Assembly: GCA_026315105.1 (NCBI GenBank)
Contig: CM048744.1
Location: 347,347,668 to 347,411,667, forward strand
Reading direction: 5' to 3'
Length of the DNA: 64,000 nucleotides
DNA from: Locusta migratoria
Lineage: Eukaryota; Arthropoda; Insecta; Orthoptera; Acrididae
In this document: in pieces, positions 55,155 through 64,000 of the stretch
How positions within the stretch are numbered: position 1 is the first letter of the stretch
Layout: the number at the start of each line of letters is the position of its first letter
Translations under genes and position numbers: made by a program
The notes under the pieces: generated by a model
What the model saw: only the letters and a program-made list of their open reading frames with translations
Told to the model about the DNA's origin: nothing
The model's database searches: none

Positions 55155-56390
55155 CCTAAACTGAATGGTTTCTGAAATAGGAAGCATTAATGCACATTGT
55201 TATTTTCTTTGTTATTCGGTATATAGTCATTGTTTTCAAAGTGCCAAAATGGTGTAGATGAAGAGAAGACGCATAATGTGATACAGGACACTTCTCAATC
55301 AAGTCAGGAAACAGCATGATATGAACTTACAAAACCTATCTAAGCAACAGGGAACGCACATTGCACAAGCCTTTGTTGTTCTCTTCATGCAAACTAAAAG
55401 TCTTACAGTAAAAGTGAGTAGGATCTTTTTCGCAGAAAATTTATATAGTTTAATTTTGTACAGTAATGCGTTTTCGCTACAGACTGCATATTTCTTGTTA
55501 TTAAGAAAAAGCGTATAAAAATAACATTAAATAAATGCGTTTTATCTCGAATACTATTCGGAATAGAACATTCACCTATATGCCAGTTTCTGTTGCTTCA
55601 GATGATCGTATCTGTTAGCGAGCTGCAAGCTTTATCGGAAAACAGGAATTGAGAAATCAGAGTGTTGCATGGTGTCGCTTTGTTCTGCGCCATGCGGTTC
55701 GCCAGAGGAGTGGGGGGAACCGTGAACAGGGTGCCACCACAGGGGTTGCTCGGCAAGCGAACAGAGTCGGGAGAGTGTTGGGGAGAGGTGAACCAGTTAA
55801 TTCACTGACTCAGTTGGCGGTCGGATCGCCTCGATCACCGGAGTCGTGTGGAGCAGCGAGTGAGCGGGATTCGGGAGCCGGCGCTCACTGAACCACGCTG
55901 CTTGGGTGACTCACCGGTTCTCGACTCGCAGTGCGGAGACGCTGCACGTGATTAGGCACTCATTTTTTTCAATTTTTTACTTGCACATGGTCTATACACA
56001 TTTATTTTGTAGCTTAGGAAACTTCTGAAGCATGTGGAAAGGGGTTTAGCATGTGGCAAAGTGTGTTTATGCAGCTCATTGCTGTCACCAGAGGGACTTT
56101 TAGGATCAGATGAACGACCACTCTTTTTTTCAGATTCATCCATCACTCCCTACTTAGAAGGATCTGGCTCTTTGAATCAGTTCAGGAGCGGATTTCCCAT
56201 CTCTAATGTCAAAAACGTGTGCTATCAGTGACAACAGTAGATTCCATTGCATAGTGTCTCCACAGCAGTATTTAAGTACCACCCCTCGTATTTTGCCTCG
56301 ATATATTAAATATATTGAATAATAGGAGAGGTAGGTTCCTGCTAATTCAGTGTGTCTTTTTGCAATCAATATATATAAATTAACTTATGA
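55155..56390. other. Unassigned sequence with a CG-rich block
   Basis: A block at about 55640-55945 is strikingly GC- and CpG-rich for this window and contains an inverted GTGAGC...GCTCAC pair. No coding domain was recognised. It could be promoter-like or part of an unrecognised element. Confidence 0.4.
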
Positions 56391-56394
56391 TAAG

Positions 56395-56490
56395 GACATC
56401 ACACTCGCCCGTGCCTGAGGGAGGACTCGAACTTTCGGCAGGAGGGGCCCCACCATCCATAACATGACGCTCCAGACCTCTCGGCCATTA
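56395..56490 (-). repeat. Diverged tRNA-derived SINE head
   Basis: On the minus strand ATGGCCGAGAGGTCTGGAGC (A-box side) and AAAGTTCGAGTCCTCCCTCA (B box) have tRNA-like spacing. Confidence 0.55.
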
Positions 56491-56764
56491 TCTTGCGGTG
56501 AGCATCGAAGTCACCTCTGACAGTGTACGATAAGTTCGGCGATTCCACTGCCGCCCCAGGATTGAGAAGGACGCATATCTGTCCTACAATCCTACTTGGA
56601 TTATTGGGATGGAGTGTCGATCTTGTTGGAAGGGGACAGAGTCTGACTGGTGCGAGCTGACCCATCTTGTTGTGTTCTACGGCCTTCCGTCAACCATTAT
56701 GTCTGCACATGCCCGTTCCACTACCAAAAGTCGTCTGTGAGGCATCCTCAGGTCTGCTCCAGTT

Positions 56765-56896
56765 ACATTTATGCACTCCCATCGGAGGTTAGACTCTCCC
56801 TCGGGATTTATGTCTATGTTTTCCTTAGCATAAGTTGGTTTAAATACTTTGTAATTCCAGGAACGATGAGCACATTAGTTTTGTACTTTAGGTATA

Positions 56897-56942
<46 letters not shown>
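56765..56942 (+). repeat. Diverged SINE 3' half with A45 tail
   Basis: CTCTCCCTCGGGATTTATGT, TTCCTTAGCATAAGTTGGTT and GGAACGATGAGCAC correspond to the SINE-A/B body. They are followed by a poly(A) run at 56898-56942, which differs from the tail of the other copies. Confidence 0.55.
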
Positions 56943-56943
<1 letters not shown>

Positions 56944-57832
56944 GCGCACACAAAAAATTACTTAATTTAAGTGCCTAAGGTAACAGCATTTTCTTCCGAT
57001 TTCAACGTAAAAATCACACTAGTGTAAATTCGTTTCCGCTGACTTACGATTTTACAGTCTTGAACAAGTATGTGAATGGCGTTGCACCCGCAGTTGCGAA
57101 ACGATAAAACTGAAGACAATGGCTCATAATACACATGGAAATAAGTGAATCTCATTTGCATTTGATCAGAACAAGACACGCTTTCTTTATTATGTTCAGC
57201 GGCTTCAAGATGATTCAGCAGAACCACGTCAAAACGTTAACAAATGTTTCAACAGAACGTCTTTCCTTACTATGCAATTGATGAAGAAAAATTTAACGCA
57301 TTTTTAGAGAAGTAGTGAACAAAGGTAAACTTTGCACTAACGTCTTCTGGGTCGACATTTAACCTGGAGGTAAATGATTTGTATTCTCATGTTGGAAGAA
57401 TTTCTCATTAATGATATTCTCATCGAACCACTTTTATGTTATTTCTCTGTAGTTCCATTCTCTAATAGCGCGCGGCAAAAAGGAACACCTAAATCTTACC
57501 GTTTTTTATCTGATTTCTCTTATTTCATTACGATGATCATATATCCCTATGTAGGTGGGTGCTAACAATATATGTTCGCATTTTGAAAAGAAAATTGGTG
57601 AAAGAAATTTCGTAAATAAATCACGCCGCAACCAATAACGACTGTCTTTTAATGATTTTCCAGACCAACTCGTGCATCATTTCTGTGACCCTCTCTCCTA
57701 TGTTGCGGTAATACAAAACGTCCTGCCCTTCTCTGAACTTTCTCTTTATCATTCCACCAGTCTCACTTGGTGATCCTACAAAGGGCAACAATACAACCCC
57801 TCGCACCTCTCACTTATTTCAACTATATTCCA

Positions 57833-58678
57833 CCTCACACTGGAGCATACTAGACCCCATTAAAGTTCTATCATAAATCAAGTATTGTAAGCTAATTAAT
57901 ACATATAGTAAAGTTTGTTATGAATGTGGGAGATTGTAAATAAATACTTAGCTTCCTGTGATGCGTTTATAATGTTACAACAATAAGTAAACTAGTTATT
58001 TAATAATTGAGCTTAGCAGATTTTAGAAAAATTATTCTGTGGTTTTAATGCTTAGATTACATACACATGATATTTATAATGCAATAGAATGTCTTACTTC
58101 ACCTTATTTGATAAAGACAATCAGCAAAATATATTATTACAATGAGTAAATTTGTTACTTGTCATACAGCAACACCACACGGATTGAACATGGTTATATA
58201 AATTGATATCATTGGATTATTTCAGTTTTACTGCCAACAAAATCAGCTTCTTTTACTGTTTATGTGTGCAAAAACACATGTAAAAGATGAAAAAATCAAC
58301 AATATCTACTTCACACTGAGCACTACTTACACAAAATTTTACGATCAGAAGTATAAATGTTTTAGTCATCAAGTTGGAAGTAATAAAACTAAGGTAACAA
58401 ATACATAATTTAAAAACGCCGTATTTACATCGATGTCGTATTACTTATAACTTTCGGTCTGCAAAAATGAGCTGCACGCATCTCACACACGCGCGCAACA
58501 CTCTGTACAACAGGACACTACCACGACAACAAGACAATGTTTCAAACCAAACAATCGCAGACTTTTAGGCACTGTTACCAACTGAATATACACTGCTCTT
58601 TCAAAACATTATAGCCAATCTACTCATCGTAATGCACAATCAAATATTCTCTTGGGGTTCCACGATTCCAGTGTGAGG
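57833..58678. other. AT-rich insert with 12-bp inverted ends in LINE copy e
   Basis: CCTCACACTGGA at 57833-57844 and TCCAGTGTGAGG at 58667-58678 bound about 845 AT-rich bases without coding. LINE sequence flanks it, but the match at the right edge is loose, so the boundaries are provisional. Confidence 0.35.
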
Positions 58679-59022
58679 CGCGAGGGCTACAAAATAGGAC
58701 GCACAAACGTAATGTAGAACTGTTGCATCTGCCAAGTGTTCTGCCAATGAAACGTAGCCTTTGGTTTGCCTTCCCTACGATATTTTCTGTGTGTCCTTTC
58801 CAGTTAAGATTGTTCGTAATCGAGTCGAAACAAGGCCCGTGGAGTAGATGATATTCCGTCTGAACTGCTGATATCGTTAGGAGGCCAGTCATGAAAAAAT
58901 TGTTCCACCTGGTAAGCAAGATGTATGAGACTAGGGAAATACCCTCCGACTTCAAGAAGAAAATCGTAATTCTTATTCCAAAGAAACCAAGTGCAGACAA
59001 ATGTGAACATTACATAACTATC

Positions 59023-59219
59023 GCCGGCCGCGGTGGCCGAGGAGACTGAGGCGCTCCAGTCACGGTCTGCACGGCCACTACGGTCGGGGGTTCGAATCCC
59101 CCCTCGGGCATGGATATTTGTGCCGTCCTAGTTCGTAAGTAGTTCATAAGTAATTTGTAAGTTTAGGGACTGATGACCCGTAGTTAAGTCCCATAGACTA
59201 TACAAACATTTGAACATTT
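59023..59219 (+). repeat. SINE-A copy with 18-bp duplication
   Basis: Full copy. GAACATTACATAACTATC lies at 59005-59022 and 59220-59237, the longest and cleanest target duplication in the window. Confidence 0.96.
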
Positions 59220-59237
59220 GAACATTACATAACTATC

Positions 59238-60470
59238 CGTTAAATAAGTCGTGGTTGCAAAACACTAACACGAATTATTTACAGACGAATGGAAAAACTA
59301 GTCGAATCCAACATCGGGGAAGATCAGTTTGGATTTAGGAGAAATGTAGCAACACGGGAGACAATACGCACATTACGACTTGTCTTAGAAGATAGGCTAA
59401 GGAAAGGCAAATCTACGTTTTTAGCGTTTGTTGATTTGGAGAAGGCTTTTGACAATGTCGACTGGAATACACTTTTTCAAATTCTGAAGGTAGCTAGGGT
59501 AAAACACAGGGAGCGAAGAGTTATATTCAACCTATACAAAAACCAGATAGCAGTTATTAGAGTCGAAGGGCAAGAAAGGGAAGCAGAAGTTGGTAATGGA
59601 GTAAGACACGGTTATAGCCTTTCCTCAATGTTGTCCAATCTGTACATTGAGCAAACTATGAAGGAATGCAAGGAAAAATTAGGAGAGGGAATTAAAGTTT
59701 AGGGAGAAGAAGTAAAAAATTGCGGTTTTGTCAGAGACTGCAAAGGATCTGGAAGAGCAATTGAATGGAATGGACACTGTCTTGAAAGGAAGATATAAGA
59801 TGAACATTAACAAGAGTAAAACGAGGGTATTGGAATGTAATGTCAGAAAATCAGGCGATGCTGAAGGAATTAGATTAGGAAATGAAACAATAAAAGTAGT
59901 AGATGAATTTTGTTATTTGGGTAGCAAGACATTCTCATGGCCGAAGTAAAGAAGATATAAAATGCAGAATGGCTACGGGAAGAAAGCGTTTCTAAAGAAG
60001 CGAAACTTGTTAACATCCAGTATTAATTTAAATGTTAGAAGTCCTTTCTGAAAGCATTTGTCTGGAGTGTAGCTTTGTATGGGAGTGAAACGTGAACGAT
60101 AAGGAGTTCAGAGGAAAAAATTGATAGAAGCTTTTGAAATGTGATACTACAGAAGAATGATGAACATTAGATGGGTAGATCACGTAACTAATGAGTAGGT
60201 GCTTAACAGAATTGGGCGAGAAAAGGAATTTCTGGCATATCTTGACTAAGAGAAGGGATAGATTGGTGGGACACATTCTGAGACATCAAGGAATTGTCAA
60301 CCTTGTGTTAGAAGGAAGTGTGTGGGGGAAATCGTAGAGGGAGACCGATGGACGAATATAGTAAGCAGATTCAAAAGGATGTAGTTTGCCGAACGTATTC
60401 TCAGATGAAGAGACTTGCACAGGGCAAGGTAGCGTGGAGAGCTGCATCAAACCAGTCCGCGTACTGAAGA
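59238..60470 (+). pseudogene. RTE-like RT, copy 3, catalytic box deleted
   Basis: The frame at 59289 reads GEDQFGFRRNVATRETIRTL, FLAFVDLEKAFDNVDWNTLF (first catalytic Asp intact) and LYKNQIAVIRVEGQ, with a stop at 59700. Where copies 1 and 2 have RFADD.VILSETAKDL, this copy goes straight from TTGCGGTTTT to TCAGAGACTGC, so the FADD box is deleted. The C-terminal part follows in shifted frames (NINKSKTRVLECNVRKSGDA, GHILRHQGIVN). Confidence 0.87.
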
Positions 60471-61082
60471 CCACTAAAACAACAATTCCTAAATACTTGG
60501 TTTAATTTACGGCCTTCCTATTTGACCGATGTATCGCTTAAATGAAGCTTAACGGATTTCTTTTAGTGCTCTTATGGATGACTTCACAGTTTTCATTGTT
60601 GAGGGTGAATTTCCAATTTTTACGTCATGCAGTTATCTTATCTAAACCATTTTGCAGCTGCTTTTGATCTTTCGGTGACTTTAACTAACCGATATGCGAC
60701 AGCATCATTCTCGATCAGTCTAAGAGATTTGCTCAGATTGTCTCCTAAATCGTTTATAAAGGTACGGAATAATAGAGGCGGTATAACACTTCTCTGGCGA
60801 ATGCCAGATATTATTTAAGTTTTACTCGATTACTTTCCGTCAATTACTACAAAACTTGTCCTTTATATCAGGAAGTCGCAAATCCAATCGCACAACGGGT
60901 TTGATATTCCATAAGCACGCAATTTGATTAGAAAACGCTTGTGGGGTACAGTGTTAAAATGCTTCTGGAAATGTAGAAATACGGAATCGATATGAGATCC
61001 CTTGTCGATGGTAATCATAACTTCATGTGAGTAGACAGCTATCTGTGTTTCATAAGAACGATAATTTCTGAATCCGTGTTGA

Positions 61083-61563
61083 CTATGGGTGCAATAACTC
61101 GTTCTCTTCGAGATGGTTCATAATGGTTGAAGCGAGTATATGTCCCAAAGTCCTGTTGCAAACCGACGTCAATGATATAGGCCTGTAATTCTGTTGATCA
61201 CTTCTATTGCCTTTCTTGAATATTGGAATGACCAGTGCAACTTTCCAGCTTTTGGGTACGGAACTTTCGCTGAGCGAGTGGTTGTGTATAATAGCTAGGT
61301 ATGGACTACGGAGCTCTTGTATCAGCATACTCTGAAAGGAACCTAACTGGTATACATTCTGGACCGGGAGACTTGAATTTGCTAAGTGATTTAAGTTGCT
61401 TTAATACTCCAGGGATATCTACTTCTAAATTACACATGCTGGCGGTTGTTCTTGATTTGAATTCTGGAGTGTTTGCTTCGTTGTCATTGGTGAAGGAATT
61501 TCGGAAAGTTGTGTTTAGCAATTCTGCTTTAGCTGTCAACCCTAGCGTCATCATTGCTGTCAC
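61083..61563 (-). pseudogene. LINE RT N-terminal half, copy e
   Basis: The minus-strand frame from 61563 reads NTTFRNSFTNDNEANTPEFK, VLKQLKSLSKFKSPGPECIP, VRFLSEYADTRAP. A shift near 61315 leads to YLAIIHNHSLSESSVPKSWK, VALVIPIFKKGNRSDQQNYR, PISLTSVCNRTLGHILAS and a stop at 61083-61085. These are the first RT blocks (KSPGPDGIP, W..A.V.PIFKKG....NYRPISL). Catalytic motifs downstream (60700-61080) are degraded. Confidence 0.87.
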
Positions 61564-62099
61564 GTAGTATATTTTAAATACGACCAGAATTTCATCGGAT
61601 TTTCTACCAAGATACGTGACAGGGTTTCGTTGTGGAAACTATTATCAGCTTCTCGCATTGAAATTCGAGCTAAATTTCGAGTTTTGGGGCCCTTATGGCT
61701 GTATAAATTTAGCAAGTATTTTTCTTTGCTTTTGCAAGAGTGATCTAACCTATTTCGTTTATCATGGAGAGTCAGACCTCTCTTTTGTTAATTTGGTATG
61801 GATCTCTAAAAAGTTGTCGATATTATTTCTTTGAATGTAAGCCATGTCTGATCTACACTCACATTGTTAGTTTAGAAAGACTATAGATTCTCTCTCAGGA
61901 AAGTGTTAAACGAATTTTAAGTGCTCTTTTGAATAAATATATTTTTCGTATAATGTTGGTGGATTTGGGAATTTCGATATTCATTCTCGCTATGAAAAAT
62001 CTGTTTTCACTAATCCCTGTGTCTGTTTTGATCAGCGAGCACAGAATTTATTCTGTGCTCGCTGGTTTTGTTGCTCTTCTATTACAGAATAGGGGTCAA

Positions 62100-63077
62100 A
62101 TTTCTGCAGGCAATTAAAGGGCTTTACGTAGAATGTCGGACCGCAGTTAGAGCTGACGGTAAATTGAGATCATAGTTCATGGTAGTTTCAGTGGTAAGAC
62201 AAAGCTGTAACCTGTCACCACTGTTGTTCATACCATTTATGGATCATATGCTGAAAACAATAGACTGTCAGGGAGGGATTAAAATAGGCGAAAACAAAAT
62301 AACCAATCTCAGATATGCGAATAACTTAGTTGTGACTCAGGCAGATTCGATTGAAACGTTGCAATCTAATATTTTAGAGCTAGATCAGAGGTGTAAGGAT
62401 TATTGTATGAAGATCAGCATATTCAAAACGAAAGTAATGTCTGTGAGAAAGAAATTTAAACAGATTGAATGCCCAATAGGAGATACGCAGTTAGATCAGG
62501 TGGACAGTTTCAAGTACTTAGTATGTTTTTTTCTCACAGAATGGCAACATAGTGAAAGACCTGGAATCAAGGTGCAGCAAAGCTAATTCAGTGAGTGCTC
62601 AGCTACGATCAACTCTCTTCTGCAAGAAGGAAGTAAGTACCAAGACTAAGTTAGAAGTGTACCACTCAATCTTTCGACCAGTTGTATAGATGTGAAAGCT
62701 GGGTGGAAAAGTTACCTAATTAATAAAGTTGAGGTTACATAAATGAAAGTAGCAAGGATGACTGCAGGTACTAACAGTTGGAAACAATGGCATGATGGTA
62801 TCCATAATGAGGAAATGAAAGAAAACTGGAAATGGACACCAAAGACGACGCAGTTAGAGCTAACAGGCTGAGACGGTGGGGTCTTGTTACACGCTTGGGA
62901 AGAAGTAAGTTACCTAAGAGACTCATGGGCTCTATAGTAGAGGGTAGGAGGAGTTGGGGTAGACCAAGGAGAAAGTACTTGGATTCAGTCAAGAATGATT
63001 TTGAAGTAACAGGGTTAACATCAGATGAGGCGTTACTGTTACCATTGAATAGGATGATCATGGGAGAATTTTGCTAA
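62100..63077 (+). pseudogene. Third non-LTR lineage RT, C-terminal half
   Basis: Reads GLYVECRTAVRADGK, VVRQSCNLSPLLFIPFMDHM, GGIKIGENKITNLRYANNLV (family YADD; both Asp are Asn), YCMKISIFKTKVMSV, QLDQVDSFKYL. After shifts come WKQWHDGIHNEEMKE, ANRLRRWGLVTRLGRSKLPK and RRSWGRPRRKYLDSVKNDFE, ending at 63075-63077. The tail resembles RTE-like insect LINEs but differs from copies 1-3. Loss of both catalytic Asp makes it inactive. Confidence 0.78.
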
Positions 63078-63079
63078 AG

Positions 63080-63770
63080 GCACTATTCTCCAGACTGAAT
63101 GCTGAAAGACATAATCAGTTTCTAATGATAATGATGATGTTGATGATTTGGTGTTTGTAAGATGAGATGTGATGATTGTCAAAAGAACGATACTGGACAA
63201 ATGAGCCTTACTGCTTCAATATATATATTATTACATATAGTAAAATTGCATTAGATACACATTTGTGAACTCACAACAATCAAGTAGTGACGTATTGCCA
63301 TTAATGTGGAGAGTTTGTATAGTAAAACAAGGGGCAGTATAGAAATATGCTAGAAAAACATGAGATACACAGTGCCAAAAGCAAAGCGCACGTCAAGAAC
63401 CTTAATGTACAATGATAATTTTCCTGTGAAACTTTAACTTTTCCTATCTAAAGCCGGCTAAGCTTCGCTGTGGCTCAGTTATATGTGTAATGAATTTAGA
63501 GACACAGACATCTAACAATCAATAACATGCTTTGACTTACTGTATCTTGTGGAAAGAAAGGAATGTCAGAAAAAATATGTTTTCTCAGAAAAAAGCTTTT
63601 TTTTAAAGCCGGTCTATTGACTACTTTTTTGTCCTCCTCTGATAGAGATCAGATGGATTACCGATTCTAGTGTATGTGACATATAACTGCCCCAGACAAA
63701 AGGAATCGTCATCTGATTCGTCTTCCTGCTCTCCGCCTCTTCTCTGTGTTCCTCTTCTCCTCATTGTCCA
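63080..63770. other. Unassigned sequence
   Basis: A GCCGGCTAAGCTTCGCTGTGG phrase at about 63453 is reminiscent of Helitron-type repeat ends, but no CTRR terminus is seen. No coding recognised. Confidence 0.4.
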
Positions 63771-64000
63771 CATACCTTGTCCGTCCTTATTTGGAGTATT
63801 ACTGCCCAGTGTGGAGTCCTTACCAGGTGGGTTTGACGGAGGACATCGAAAGAGTCCAAAGAAGGGCAGCTCACGATACAGGGGAGAGAGCGTTACGGAA
63901 ATGATACAGGATCTGGGATAGGAATCATTACAACAACGGCGCTTATCGCTGCGGCTTGGGCTACTTACGAAACTCCAGTCGCCAACACTCTCCTCCGAAT
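63771..64000 (+). mobile_element. CR1/L2-like LINE, copy f, runs off window
   Basis: LVRPYLEYYCPVWSPYQVGL, EDIERVQRRAA, a small deletion, RYRGESVTEMIQDLG match copy d at 53200-53370 closely. It continues past base 64000. Confidence 0.88.

Larger units (their letters stand above)
58821..60483 (+). mobile_element. RTE-like LINE, copy 3, inside LINE copy e
   Basis: It begins in RT (plus-strand CGAGTCGAAACAAGGCCCG) and ends GAAGACCACTAAAACAACA. LINE copy e continues on both sides (TTGTTCGTAAT | TTCCTAAATACTTGG). Confidence 0.87.
57420..62095 (-). mobile_element. CR1/L2-like LINE, copy e, longest in window
   Basis: Minus-strand LINE pieces at 57420-57830, 58640-58820 and 60486-62095 align in order with copies a, b and d. 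The gaps are an unassigned insert (57833-58678) and an RTE-like LINE with SINE (58821-60483). Only this copy shows RT sequence upstream of the QHGFRK motif. Confidence 0.85.

Noticed and set aside
56650..56970. ORF ending in poly-lysine
   Set aside because: The lysines are the poly(A) tail of a diverged SINE.
1..64000. CRISPR array, operons, phage or plasmid features
   Set aside because: No regularly spaced short repeats and no compact prokaryotic coding; splice-site-like junctions, SINEs and LINEs indicate an animal genome.

Overview
The window looks like repeat-saturated intergenic DNA from a very large arthropod genome, most likely an orthopteran of the locust/grasshopper type. This is an inference from AT-rich sequence, about twenty copies of tRNA-derived SINEs, several non-LTR lineages, one LINE family ending in GTAGAT repeats, and Helitron, hAT, Harbinger, Tc1/mariner and Penelope relics. 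There is no operon, rRNA cluster, CRISPR array or intact host gene. Almost every long reading frame is a piece of a decayed transposable element. The only host-gene candidate is a short first exon at 15703-15815 (minus strand) with a DRE-like promoter motif upstream.

Layout. 1-5558: decayed Ty3/Gypsy retrotransposon (gag end, protease, RT, RNase H, integrase, 3' LTR), split by a TIR-bounded DNA element at 1690-3387. The Gypsy appears to lie inside a Penelope-like element seen from 5559. 5.6-6.7 kb: two Penelope pieces in opposite orientation. 6.7-15.6 kb: mostly unassigned AT-rich sequence with a SINE fragment, a LINE RNase H remnant and an (AC)25 tract. 15.6-19.4 kb: exon candidate, two Harbinger transposase fragments and a second SINE family. 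19.6-22.3 kb: a short hAT element containing a longer hAT, which contains a Helitron and a SINE. 23.9-24.9 kb: mariner with a SINE. 25.1-27.9 kb: Tc1 containing Harbinger containing a LINE. 28.3-32.9 kb: Helitron-like piece, large hairpin, Tigger/pogo with SINE, Harbinger 5' end. 33-36 kb: little recognisable.

36-45.1 kb: SINE cluster, Tc1 remnant, two RTE-like LINEs (one holding hAT > SINE > SINE), and a Harbinger-like element with a MADF ORF. 45.3-47.2 kb: CR1/L2-like LINE split by an exactly bounded Helitron. 48.2-49.4 kb: Tc1 and mariner remnants. 51.1-55.2 kb: a candidate long-TIR element carrying a PIN/XPG-nuclease-like pseudogene, interrupted by a LINE. 57.4-62.1 kb: a long CR1/L2-like LINE holding an RTE-like LINE that itself holds a SINE. 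62.1-63.1 kb: a third non-LTR lineage. 63.77-64 kb: another CR1/L2-like copy running out of the window.

The elements record a nested insertion history, not a cooperating gene system. Many junctions can be read to the base from target-site duplications. Two transposon-borne protein families (1930-3012 and 51805-54110) are the least understood content. No claim here has been checked by database search.
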